A stretch of DNA of 64,000 bases from contig OZ176053.1 of the NCBI GenBank assembly GCA_964247055.1, positions 6,200,001 through 6,264,000 on the forward strand. Direction: 5' to 3'. The DNA comes from Paragordius varius (Eukaryota > Nematomorpha). Shown here one piece after another: positions 49,785-62,809 of this stretch. The first letter of the stretch is position 1; every line of letters begins with the position of its first letter. A program made the position numbers and the translations under genes. The notes under the pieces were generated by a model, which worked only from the letters and a program-made list of their open reading frames with translations, ran no database searches and was not told where the DNA came from.

Positions 49785-49940
49785 AAACTTAATTTTATTT
49801 AGATATTTTAGTTTATTTATATAATTTTTATAGGATAAATGCATGAATTTAAATTGGAACCGTTTCTTTCAGTAATTTTTAAATATCAATTTAAATATTG
49901 TCTGAGGTACTAAATACCCAAATTTGAATCGAAGTGTTAA
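49785..49940 (+). repeat. Family A 3' fragment
   Basis: Only the last ~155 bases of the element are present, ending AATCGAAGTGTTAA. Confidence 0.6.
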
Positions 49941-50420
49941 ATTAAAACTCTGGGGCGATTGGGGTTTTGGACGTAACATGTTGTTAGACATCTGTGAGAG
50001 CTGATGAAGAGTTCTGTAATATTTTTATATAATTTATGTAGACAAGTAAGTCTTCTCGTTTCCTAGTTTCTTTCATTAGGGCTACCATAGTCGGTTTTTT
50101 CTATGTATCTGCTCTCGTCGCTATGTATTTGAGTAGATTTTATAAAGTTAGTTTTTAAGTTTTTTTTTATTTTTTGATCCTAATGTATATATATAGCGTA
50201 TATCTAAATCATAAATTGGCATTGTTTTTCTTGTATCCAGTTTTAGTATGGGTAAATTTGTTAATGTTACTAAAAAAATTTCATTCATTAAATTTACATC
50301 AACTTAACCACTATATTTTTATACCAGTTTTTTTGCATTTTTTAGGGACTTGGGGCCAAAAGTTTTTAGGATATATTTATAATTTACAATTTCATAAATA
50401 TTTTTGACTAATGCCTAAAA

Positions 50421-51055
50421 CACTGGTACTCACCAAAAAAATTGACGGGCCGAACAAAATTATTTTTTTATCTCAAGGGCGACAATTATATAGTATCGAA
50501 AAAAATTGCATTATATATGCTAATGCTTATATAATAAATCAGTATATTAAGATTTTTTGCGGATTCTAAACGAATATTATTGACATCCTCCATAAAATGG
50601 ATACATTTTAATGGTAACCAATAATTTACCGTTGTATCCCTTTTTTAAGATATTTAATTTTTGAATATCGATGTAAGTTGAGAAACAATAAGGCTAACTT
50701 CAGCGCATTTTTTTGATAGCTATATAGCACATCTTGTCAAAACTTAATATAATCCTTTGCGGTTTCCTTTTGATATTCTTTTAAACTGGAATCTTATGAT
50801 AGATCACTTCTCCAACATGCGCATTATCTAGTCCAAGCATTATAATCAAAGAAAAATCCGGAAATTCTTTTCATATATTTTATGATTGAGTAATTGCCGA
50901 ATCAATAAATTTTTTTAATACTAAAAAATAAATAATTATTGATTACATTTTTTTGAAAAAATATTTCTAAGCAATCAAAAAAATTAATTTTAATTCAGGA
51001 CCATAAATAGCACTTTTAGAGCCGCCGTGGGCCGCTGTTTGAGCATCACTGGCCC
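50421..51055. mobile_element. hAT-like MITE, about 630 bp
   Basis: The left end is cactggtactcaccaaaaaa then gacgggccgaac. The right end is gagccgccgtgggccgctgt then ttgagcatcactgg. Together they give inverted ends of the CAGTG..TCA..GGGCCG hAT type. Related relics occur at 9120-9330 and 30100-30335. Confidence 0.45.
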
Positions 51056-51327
51056 AAAAGGTCATAGGATGCATATTTTAAAATTTGGACCAATATAATT
51101 ACATTTATTAATAATCATTTGAGTCGTATAAATTCATTACTGGCTACATGGTATTTGATCATATCAGTTTATTAAAATGTTATATACATTCTTAATCTTT
51201 TATATTGTGGAAACATTTACTTTTTATTCTTTGTAAAATATATTCGAACTTGTTTTTTGCTTTTGATTCTGTCGTAGCGAAGCGTTTTGCTACACAATAT
51301 AGCTCTTTCCTACCAGACTAACCATTA

Positions 51328-52387
51328 CACTAGACAACAAATTCTTCTGCCACTCTAGTTTTTTGCATTTATAATTACTATCATTTTAACAGTAAATCTG
51401 AAATAAAAATAAAATTTGACCCAAGAATTTTTTATAATTTGGTATTTTGATTATACGCCCTCTTTATCATATTTTACTAAAAAATGTCCCCATTCGTAAT
51501 ATATCCTTCGAAAGAGCTATAAAAACTCTATAAAATGTATACTAATAGGTTTTACATCGATAGTTAATATTGAAATAGGAAGCGACAAACGCGCGAAGCG
51601 GGAGCGTTTTTCTATATATATTTTTAAAACTAATGGATGAAAATAGCTCAAACTTTCTCTAAATGGCAATGAATTTCCAAAAAAGATAACACAATAAGTT
51701 TTTTTCGATTTAAGCACTTATAAAATGCTTTTATGTCATCAAAAGAGCCATTTTAAGTTTTTCGTTTTTTAAAAAATTACCATCTCATCAATATTAATTT
51801 ATTTTCTTTAGGAGGCTTATAATTTCAAAATTTCAAAGACTAAAAACAAAGTTTTAGTTTTGATCTTTTTAACGATTATGTAATAAATTTATAGTTATAA
51901 CTATGCATTTTATTATCCACAAGGTAATATCATTTTCATAATAATACTTTTTATGAAAATAAGAAAACCAAAAAAGCTTTTTCAAAGATTTTTTTTATAA
52001 TTTTATATTAATGTAACCCTAATAATTATATTAAAATAATTTATATGATTTTTAAATTAGTTTGGTGAAAATTTTTGACTTATTTAAGGGTTGAAAGTTT
52101 CTACCATATAAACCCAAATAACTTTTACATTGATTTATTTAAATGACTATCATTCGAAAGATAGTTTTTCACACTCTTTCGAATGATATAAAATACACGG
52201 ATCTATATCGAAAATTTAATTTTGTAAATTTTGAGGTTAGTGTTGAATCAGCGCCAAAAATTATCGATAAACCCTAATAAAAAAATCCTATGTTAGACCA
52301 ATTTTTTTTCATATATACTATTTATGTATTTTAATGAAATAAATTTTAAATTTATGACACTTAGAAAAAGTCATAATTTGTCTAGTG
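51328..52387 (-). mobile_element. Harbinger-like non-autonomous element, 1060 bp
   Basis: The inverted ends are CACTAGACAAcaaattc on the left and, read inward from the right, CACTAGACAAattatg. The flanks are TTA at 51325-51327 and 52388-52390. A three-base TWA duplication is the mark of PIF/Harbinger elements. The diverged inverted copy at 34134-35154 covers nearly the whole length. No transposase frame is visible. Confidence 0.6.
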
Positions 52388-52741
52388 TTATGCACTTTCA
52401 AACCATTGCTATGACCTAAATAATTTAGTTTAACTTATATGACTTAACCAGAATATTTAAAGCTTATTTCTAAATATACCGTCTTGTTTTTAGCCCAAAA
52501 CTATTTAAAAGAGTGTTTTCCAATAAAAATTTGCGAAAGGAATGGCTAGAAATTATAAAATATTTTTTAATCATTAATACACCTTAACATGTTACCCTAA
52601 TAATTGTAAATATACATTAAATCATATACATTATTTATTTTTGATTCAATTTTTAAATACATCAAAAATTATGACTGTATCTTTTAGTGTAACATTACTC
52701 TGATAATTATAATAATATAGTGACATAAATTTTACACATCA

Positions 52742-55700
52742 TCATCCGAATTTGGAACGAGCTAACGATAATTTTCGTACTTTAGGTTTTTTTGCTCGCT
52801 CTTTTGAGACGGCTGATCTTGTGAATATGTTACGGAAGGCATTTGTAAATTTGCTATTGCACATTGCATACAGGAAAGGATTCATGGTGGAATTGATGTA
52901 ACCAAGCCAGGTGAACGTTACTCGAACGTTATTGCTTACGCAATCCTCACAAAACGGTATTATCATAAACATAACAAAGTATGGCAGCCAACAAGCGATA
53001 AATGCACCCATGATTACGCCGAGTTGCTTGGCAGCCTTTTTCTCCTTGAAGAGTATGCGACTCTTTTCTTTTTGTTCATCGTTCATTTGTTGTAGCTTTC
53101 GTTTGTATGTGGCAGAAGCTTTATAGTATGGTAGGGGTAAGAGATGGTTGAATGAATTGGAAAATTTTTCACATTTCTTCATAGTTTTAATTTTTATGTT
53201 GGAATAACTTTGGGTAAATTTGTTACTTTTGATGCGTCTCCGTGCTTCCTCGACCCCGGGTGAGAATGTCATAGTTGTGGCATCGAACCCGGATAAACTC
53301 TCATCATCACTATCGTAACTCCTTTCAAATCTAGTCATGGTCGTATTAGTGTTTTCGAGCGGTCGCCTTTTATATGATGGCCATTTCATGTTTGTCCGCT
53401 CAGATTGTGGACTTGTGTTATGTTTTTCAGTTTCCCCTTTCATTGTTTTCAGGGAAAGGGTCGAAGGTGATTTGTTCATTTCTCTTTTTATTTTAGTTCC
53501 TTTTCGCCAAAACAATTTAAGCGCCAGTTTAGGGATTTGTTTTAAGGGAGATATTTTAGGTATATTTTTGCGTTGTTTCATTCTCTGTTCCAACATGACT
53601 TTCATAGCTGTAGACCGGTTCCATCTCTCATCATTTTTTATCGTATAATTTTTCCAGAGATTTGTAGTTGCAGCCTCTTTTTTGGCCAATCTTTTAGTTT
53701 TTCTTAAAGTTTTGCGAGAGAAATTGCTGTTATGACTAAAGTTGATATCTGAAGGGTATTGAGACGTGGTGGCTACATTTTGTTCATCATAATATGTAGG
53801 AGAATGGGCAAAACGCATATGACTAGATGTGGATTTGATTAATGAAATGGATGACTTTTGCGGGCATGGAATGTCTGCGATTTGTTTATATAAATTATCA
53901 TCCTTGTTGGTAATAATGTTTTTAGGTGAGATATTGTTATTATCCACATAATTTATATATATAATGACTGGACTAGCTTCTTCGATCGTTTTAGCATGTA
54001 TATTTTCACTGCTTATACTTTTCAAATCAACACCGTTGGATTCACTTGGATAATCCAAACTTAGCTCTTCAAATATAATTTTATCAAATATAGATACACA
54101 GGAATTAAACTTTTTAATTTGACTACCATTTCTTCTAGCTTGGAAAAAGGGTGTAAAAGTTAAGGTATTTTGTTCTTTTAATCTAGAACTAGTCTGAAAT
54201 AGAGATGGTTTATTTGAGCCTAAAGTCACCATATATGAATCATCTTGAAAGACGGATGTTTTTTTCACCAGTGATAAAGCATATATTTTGTTGATATCCG
54301 TTTGATGAGTCTCACATAATTGCGTCGAAGATACCCATGCTTTTTCACCATTGTTCACAGTTTTATTACCATATTGATCGAGAGATGGTTTGATCGCATT
54401 AACATTTAGAGAGGATGTCGTAGATGAAAATGAATTATGAACAGTCATAACATTTTTCCGTTTTTTAGTTGTGGTGCCACGTTTATGATTTTTGAGGGTG
54501 GATACATCAGTCGTAACCATTTTATAGGGACGATTAGGGACACTCAAATTACCATTTTTTGTAATCATTTGGCTACTTTTCAACATAAGTCCCGGGGAGG
54601 TTAAAGCAGATGCATTCGTTAATTTGGATTCGAGTTCTGTGCGCTGTTTAATGGCTAAGTAGATACGAAAGTATAGGGCAAGCATGAGAATGGCAGGAAT
54701 GTAAAAATTTATTAATGCAGTTATAATTTTCAAAGCCATAACATTCGCAAATTCCGTATCACATTCTATTGGTGCGGTGGGTGATGTGCTCATCCCAACC
54801 GACATTGGGGAACGTAATAAAGGGTTTGTAGGATCAGTCTCATTATTTTGCGTAAAAGTTGGTATAAATTCGGAAATATTAAGGTTGGATGCACCATATG
54901 TTATGTAAGTTGACTGATTTAGTATAGGTAATATATTAAATGTTTTACTAATGTTATTATAGTCATGATTGATATTAGTTATCTTACTATTATTTATTAT
55001 GCGATCGATTGACATACTTGACGAAAAGGTATAATTAAAAGTTTTATTTGTGTCCGAATTCGTTAGGTTTTTTATAAACGTTTGCTCCTCTTCACTATCA
55101 TTAAAATTATTGTTAGTTGACATTGATTTAGTGTTTGGGGTTAAAATGTCTATCTGTGACATATTTACAACGGTTATTTTTATCAATTCCTTTCTATCTG
55201 CTGTTTCTCGTTTATCCCGTATATGTCCCATTCCTGCCCCAAACAGATGTTCGCTAACTTTAGGAATTATAAATTTTATAATGTCCGAATTTTGAGCATT
55301 GATTGTGTTAGGCAACACTTCTATAGTTTTATATTTGTAATGATGTACGATTGGGGTATTGGGATATATTTTATCGTGAATAGCATTCCACCAAATTATG
55401 GGGATTATCCAAAAGGCTGATGTAATCCAAGCCGGAAATATCATAATTAAAGCTCTGCGTCGGGTCCTTTTCTTAAGATATTTCAATGGGGAAATAATTG
55501 ACCAGTATCGATCCAAACTCAAAATGAATAGGTTGAAAATGGATGCGGTACTTGCTGTGTAATCCATACTAAGCCATATTTTGCAAAAGACACTTCCAAA
55601 CATCCATTGATTTGATAAGAGGTAGATGACACTAACTGGCATTACAAATATGCCCAGAATGAGATCGGCTATTGCAAGGCTCATGATAAACAAATTGCTG

Positions 55701-58700
55701 ACCTATATATCAAAATATAAATAAATATTACAAGTTTTGCGATTTTCCGATATTCTTTTATGGCTAACAAATATAAAATTTTGGCCTGTTTATTTGTATA
55801 AAACATATATCATGGGAACCATATAGGCATCCATTTGAACATCGAATATATATAAATGGGTCTCTCCATTTCACAATGCCATTAGTTCAAAAAATGATAA
55901 ATATTTTTTTAAAGTTAAAAAATTCTCAAATAAATAATTAATTAAGCAAGTGCAAAACCTATGATTGTAAAACCCTTCTTACATTGGCACTACTTTCGAA
56001 TTTTGTATTTGCAATTCATTAAAATTTGGCTACTACCAATATATTAATAAAATAATTTTCAAAAAAAACTTTACAAAAATTGCTTTCTATACAAATCAAT
56101 CATATTTTATATATATATTTAATAAATGTGACAAATTAACAATGTGAATTTCCCCACACTTATATGTAAATGTACTTTAAATGCATGATGAATAAGAATT
56201 AATCTATTTTATCCATTATTTCTAGCATTTGCTTATTGTATATGTTGTATCCAAAATTTTTACATGTGTGTGATTTTCAAATCAATAAATTTTTCGACAG
56301 GATTATTATGTGTACAGCATACACAATAATTAAATCTCTATCAATCTTCTATTTTTCAACAACAGATAAATTAAAAAAATTGCCAAAAAAGGTTAATTTA
56401 ACGCATGACTGATTGCTTTTTACAAATTTGTCGTTGAAGGGAAACACTGAAAACCAATTTAAACCTCGTATAATATAGATAAATGGTTCCTTCGATTCTT
56501 TATATAATAATAAAATTTACTGTGAAAATGGGAATTATTATCTAAACTGTTTTTTTTCCTTTTTTTAAAATCTCTCTTTAATAAGGCCAATAATTTCAAA
56601 TTGTTGGGTTTTACTTATAAGTATACTGAGCATGATTAAAAATAAAATTATTAATGTGATAAGTTTATTTCTTTTATATTAAAAACATAATATGTCATGG
56701 TCAATAATGTTTTCAAGTTTTGATGTTGTAAGATAGAGAAGCACACACTAACTTTTAGGACCGGATGGGTAGCGTTAAGATATTGAAAAAACTAAGAAAT
56801 CTGTAATCATTATTTTGTTTGCGTTACTTTTTTATAGTATTAATTGTTTAAAAAATTTTATTTTAGCATATAAATGCATTTTAAGGCGTTTGTTATATTT
56901 AGCACAAAGAAATTAATAAAATATGCCAAAAATTTGGTAAGAATATTTGGGATGAAAATAAATGTCTTTTCCAGCAACACCATTGGATTCACGGGCCGCA
57001 TTGGCAAAATATATGGGCATCAACAAATATTTTATTAGAGATTTTAAATATAAGACTGTAAAACTACTATTTATTTTGACATTTTTTTGCTAGTTCATTG
57101 TCAAAATATGGAAAGATTAATTTAAAAATTTTGTTTAACAAAATCAATTTTACTTAAATTTCGTAAATTTTTATAAATGAAATTTCTCATAAGTCGCGTG
57201 CGGCTCGCACCGCGTTTTGAGATCATAGTTTTACACTGGCTCTCCATTTTTTTGCACAAATTGTGAAACTATTTGGTTATCAAAAAGCAAAATTATGAAA
57301 CATTACTGATATTTTGAAATTGTAACTACTGAACAAAATCACTCACTTTTTTTTTAAATTTTTGCAGTGTAATACAGCTTTATAAAAAATTATTTAATAT
57401 TGCACGCTCAATTTTTATATATTTAAAAATCTGGCTCTTGCAATTTTAATGTTTAATATTTAAAATATTAGTTAAAATACAAGAATATTATATTTTTTTG
57501 ATATATTATTTAGCAACTCAGTTATTCAAAACCAGCTGACTATTGGAATTGGGTAATGGGTTTATTTTGTAGTTTCACCTATAATTTTTATTTCTGAAAC
57601 CTGGTGTTTTTACCTTAAATACGAAAAAATAGTCAATTTTTAAACTTTATTTTTTTTAGCCAATATTTTGGGTTAGCCTAGACCCAAACTTGTAAAAAGC
57701 AATGTTTGACTGTCCTTATTAAAATTAAATTATCAAACATTCTTCTGGTTTAAATAAAAAGGTTAGTATTGAAACAAACAGCTGATTTTAAAAAATGAAT
57801 ATAAAAGCTGATAAAATTTAATTGGAAAGCTTTCAAGTTAAGTACAAACATTTATTAACCATATATACATTTGTTTTATTGCATTAGCCAATGACCATTT
57901 GGGGTAATTTTATATCCCACAGCAAATTAAATTTCAACTTAAAAAGTATTTAAGTTAATTTAATATGCTTTCTTCAGACTTTAGGTGCATAGTACAAAAA
58001 TGTAAGATTCTATAAAAAATCCTTATCTCAAACTTTTTCACTATTTTTTTCTATAAATTTCTATATCGCTAATACAATTATTAAAAAGATGTGTACTATG
58101 GTTAGAATATTTAAATTATTAACTTTACTAAGCTTTTGGATTGCATTTTACCAGAAAAACTTGAAATTATTATTTAAAACCAGATGTTTAGTTCAATCCT
58201 GTTTGGAGCTGTCCCAGTTTTAGACTCTAAAAGTTACAAAACTGTAAAAAATATATGCTTTTTATTAAGGCAGGAGAACAATGTTTGATAATTATATTTT
58301 CACCGCGGACACAAAAGAAAGGTCAAGTGTTAAAAAATATAAAGAAGAAAATGGCGGGGAAAAGGTGTGATATAAGAAGTTGATTTTTGCATTGTTAAAT
58401 TTTAAATGCGCCTAAAAGGTTAAAGTACAGTTTTTGGCCCAATAACATACATAATTCTTAAGTTAGATATGTTTTATATCGTCTGGGGTTTAAATCCACT
58501 CTAAAAGGTTCGCAAAATCAGAAAGGAAGGTGTAAATTGACAACCCAATCAATTATATACATATTCTAATAATAAATATAATGCGGAAAAAATTAACGTT
58601 TAAATTATGGCTGTCCCTAGAAAAAAATATTTGTCTTTTAGTTAGTTACGTTTTTTCTTATAATTTTAATTTTACTGTGGATATAATCAATTAAAGAAAA

Positions 58701-60698
58701 ACAGGTATGAAGGAAGGTTTAATGTTGTCTAACATTCAATGCCATAAATTATTTTTGAATATATATGACAAATTCTTTAATTTTTTAACTAAAGCTAAGA
58801 TAAGATTTGGAGAGTCATCTTAACAATCATTATCAGGGAAAAATGAGCATGTTTGTAAAAATTGTTGTCCTGTTTAACTTAATCTTAGCAAAAGATCTAT
58901 GTGTGCTTTTTTCATTTTTTCTTTAAAGGATTATTTTATCATTATTATATATTTAATAATCAACCAGCATATTATATTCTGAATTAAATCTTAGTCTATT
59001 AAAAATTATAAAAGAAGAGGGTGACCATTACGATTTAGCAGTTTTATGCAAACAAAAAAACTGATAAAACTTTTTTGACAACCAAAATACACATAGTAAA
59101 TAGGAAAAGGCAAAACAAATTTTGAATAGTTGCTACAATATATGGCAGCTTGGTATCATTACAGTCCTCTGCAAAAGTTTCGCTTAAGTTTTTTGTTTGT
59201 TATATAAATTAACTTTGGTATATATTATTAGGCTTTTTCTTCTATTAGCACGAAACTTTCCAAGTTTAACCATCAAAGATGTGTCCAATCCTCGTTTGCA
59301 ATTATACAAGGCACACAAAATAACTAAAGGTCACAATTATATTTACGCAAAAAATGGAACTTAAAAAACTGCGTGATCATCCCTTACAATAAAAAACATG
59401 GATAATAAAATCAAATTTATATTGTCTAATTATACTGAAATAGGTCTTAAAAAATCTAATCATTTTAAAATCAGAAAAAAATGCTAGTTTACTGTTAACC
59501 GATATATTTAAATAAATTCTACTAGTTCTTTTAAAAAGCAAATACTTATATTATTAACAGCATTTTACCACCAAGTTTGAATAAGTTTTAATACAATGTT
59601 TCATTAAAATACAAAAAATATAAAGCTTAGCTTAGCATATTTATATTGGAAGTGTGCGACATTCGTAAGGTAGACATGCATCTCTTCATTATTTCAATAT
59701 TTTCAAAAGAGAAAAAAGAATATATATAATATTTTACCGTTTGTAGTTTGCGGTCTTTTTTAATGACATATATGACAAGGAAGTTCCCTAAAGCTGTAAG
59801 GACACACAGTATGAAAAGAAATATTCCAAGAGGGATTACCACTAACCAATCTATGGTGTTTCCACTTTGAGCAGTGATGCCTGACAAAATTTTTGGTGTA
59901 TTACTTTCTTCATTACTTTGATTTTGAAGAAAATGTGTTGGTTTTGCCAATGTAAAATTGTTTGAGGCATTCGAAACATTTTTATCTTTCAATAAAAGCG
60001 AATCATCCGGTAGTAAGAAATCTGTAAACGAAGTTGATGTTTGTAAGAATTGGTGAACCAATTTACGACGAATAACGGTATTTAGGGATTGGAAAAAATC
60101 TACTAGCAACATAATTGTTATTAAGATTAGATAAAGGTATACGGCTGTTTACGCACAAATTGTTTAATCCCTTGGATATGAGATCACGAATAATTTTTAT
60201 CCATTCCTCGGAATATTGCTTCGAGCAATTTGATGTAGTTATCTCCTTTATCAATAAATTTACATTGCATTTCAAATTCAACCAATGTTGATTATGTATA
60301 ATAATATACTTTGCTAATAACTGTTTAACTGGTAATGAAAATTTTCTTTCGTGGTATGGTATTTGAGATCCATAAATTATTATTTTCACATCAAAAATTA
60401 AGAAGCACAAGTGTATTATCACAACTGTAAAAAAATGACATATTTTGGTGTCATTGTTAACATGATCATAATAACTGATACTCTTTCTGGTTACTACATC
60501 CAAACTAAAATCATATATATCGAAATCTAAAACTTTATAAGAATATACAGATTTGATACCAAAATAGTTTTTGGATGTGTTAATAATTATTTTAACATTA
60601 TAATCGGATATTATCAATAATATTTTTTGATGATGCGTTGGTTTGTGATATGGAAGATTGATGATATTGATGCACAATAATAGGAAAGGAGAAATCAT
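52742..60698 (-). CDS. Histamine H1-type amine GPCR, very large
   Basis: Minus-strand exons are 60698-60143 (tentative), 60102-59738 and 55702-52742; 1293 residues, or 1111 if translation starts at ATG 60112. Numbers below use the short form. TM1 is at about 88-116. TM2 has NLFIMSLAIAD with Asp138. TM3 has the amine Asp172 in LSMDYTASTASIFN, then DRY (189-191). TM5 is CDTEFANVMALKIITALINF, where Lys450, Thr453 and Asn457 match H1 histamine-contact residues in spacing. TM6 is KQLGVIMGAFIACWLPYF; TM7 is WLGYINSTMNPFLY. These favour H1 over muscarinic receptors (WLGYINST; PLKYLKKRT after DRY). H1 receptors couple mainly to Gq at the plasma membrane. Loop 2 outside is ~209 residues with about ten N-glycosylation sites, and inner loop 3 is ~537 residues. 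TM2-TM7 sit in one exon. Confidence 0.88.
55703..59737 (-). other. 4-kb receptor intron with repeats
   Basis: It separates TM1 from TM2, joining Thr codon ACG to GTC in phase 0. It holds a hAT-like relic at about 56930-57245 (acgggccgcattggc; gcgtgcggctcgcaccgcgt) and family B copies at about 57690-58520 (tgaccatttggggtaatttt; tttactaagcttttggattg). No other gene is seen. Confidence 0.5.
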
Positions 60699-62030
60699 CG
60701 CCGAATCATAAATTTAGATTTATTGGGAGTGTGGTTTAGAGTTGGCCCTTATATGACTTCTTCTTTTTATGAGTCAAACAATATAATTTATTATTATTAT
60801 AGTGTAATGCGACATTTATAAATTTTGGGATATTCGCATTGTCGATAATATCTATTTTTTCCCCTCAGTTTGGAAAAGTGCAGAAAGAAAGTTTCGTGTA
60901 TAAAAATAAATTATTGTGTTTAGATCATTGGGAACGGAGAAATGAATCAGTTGTTTCGTACCGCTAAAACATATTAAAATATAATGATTAACAACTAATC
61001 CATTATTAATTATTATCCTTAATCTTATTAATATGAAAATAATTAACAAAAAACTACGATATTATCATTAAAATTTATATATATATTTATATTCATAAAC
61101 TTAATTATCAATATGACAATGCGGGTGCTGACACATAAATATTTTTTAGTTATGATGAAAAATAAAAGAATAGATATTCAAAAAAGATACATATATTGGA
61201 AAAATTGTAACTTCTTCAATAAATTATTGCTTCGTTTCGTGTGTTTGTGCTCTCAATAATATGTATTTAGATTAACTTTAAGATATTTACCAAAGATGAA
61301 AAAAATTCTACCAAGAAAATCAAGATTAATGACAAAAACAATTATATCGATGTAACTGGTTTTTCATTATTACTTTATTAGCCTTCGATAAAAAAGAAGT
61401 TTGGATATAATTGTTTTGAACCAACCAGTTAAATCTAAATCAGATATCACTTACAATCAGAGTTATATGCCATTTTTTTATAAAACAGTCTAATTTTCAG
61501 GATTTTTAACACAAAACAAGGGAAATAGGTTTCTCTTAGGTTAGTATCAAGATATACCATATAATTTTAATTATTTTTACTGGTTTATCAAATATCTCAT
61601 TGATGAGACACTTGGTATTTATATTATCTTCTATATACTTTTAAAATTGAAAATTAAATGGGAATATCCGATGTTATAAATTATTTGTCTTATTGTATTT
61701 TTTAGGTTTGTGAAATTGGAAAGGCCATCAAGCAGCATTGAAATATAAATTTTACAGAATGGCATTTCAGATTTCATTTTTTATGTCGTGCAAAAACTGA
61801 TTAAAAATAAATTATCAACGAAAATATAGAAACAATTATTATTACATATAGGATTATATGTATGAGACGAACGTCATTTTTAATTAAAATAAATATATAA
61901 ATTATTTCTTAATATAAGTAGTAAGTTAGTTTTATGCATAATTATTATAATATATAATAAATAATTTATATAAACTATATGTTTGCACAAGCACTATTCA
62001 GTTTTTTATATAATTAACTTGGACGCATGT
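60699..62030. other. Region upstream of the receptor gene
   Basis: AT-rich; it should contain the receptor promoter. No defined element or exon is recognised; the frame at 60852-61049 is low-complexity. Confidence 0.35.
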
Positions 62031-62034
62031 AAAA

Positions 62035-62690
62035 TGTTATGTTTGAAATAAATTTCTAGGAGGGTATGGACCCATTTAACCACAAAATACCTATAAATGT
62101 GCCCAAAGACCTATTTTTTCAATTATCACCTATGTTCGCTAAACCCTATGAAATTGGTTTCGTATACGTGCCCCTTAAAATTGTATCTTTGAAACATTTT
62201 TGAAAAAATTGATGGTGATTATTAAAATTAATGCCAGCATAATAGAGCCATTTTTAGTTAGCCCCTTCCTGTGTTCAGACCCCTTGTAAAATTTACGTTT
62301 TCGAAGGCCAACTGATTTTTTCGGTAAACTTATACCTCTATTCAATGATGACCCCATATTCCATTATCTGTAGGTCAATCATAACGAAATAACATAGTTG
62401 AATTTGCCCTTGTTATTACAACCCCCTTAAAATTCTTTGCAAAAGTCTTAAAATATGTTCAACTTATCGTCGAAAAAGCGTAAAAATCCTAGATATTTCC
62501 AATTATCATCCTTTTCAAGAAACAAATCTTTTGTTGAAATGTAGTATTTCCTCAATACATTCATCTATTTATATATTTATGAAAATGAGAAAGTGGGCAA
62601 TTTTGGGGAACTATGGGCTTATCATATAAAATAATGCGTAGTCGAGGGATTTTTCGGACCCCATTTTAGATAGCAGTTAGACGATATTAT
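62035..62690. repeat. Degenerate tandem repeat block, Helitron-like content
   Basis: Repeated ~150-bp units can be discerned (accccttgtaaaatttacg / gccccttaaaattgtatctt / acccccttaaaattctttgc), similar in style to the ttttccggaaaac units of the Helitron-like elements. No ends are visible. Confidence 0.35.
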
Positions 62691-62809
62691 TAAACCTATT
62701 AACAATATTTGTCTGTGCTTTGATATTAAGAATATATCATTTGCATAATGGCACCAAATTTGGACTATAGGGATAGTAGTTACTATTTTGTTTAGGGTCA
62801 AATTGTTTT

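Noticed and set aside
50174-50407. 77-codon hydrophobic frame
   Set aside because: Low-complexity AT-driven Leu/Phe/Tyr content, next to a MITE, with no splice partner or family resemblance.
53337-53648. 103-codon plus-strand frame opposite the receptor
   Set aside because: Antisense shadow of the receptor's strongly coding inner loop.
60852-61049. 65-codon frame upstream of the receptor
   Set aside because: Ile/Leu/Phe/Asn-rich AT-driven frame with no conserved feature or phase-consistent splice to the receptor.
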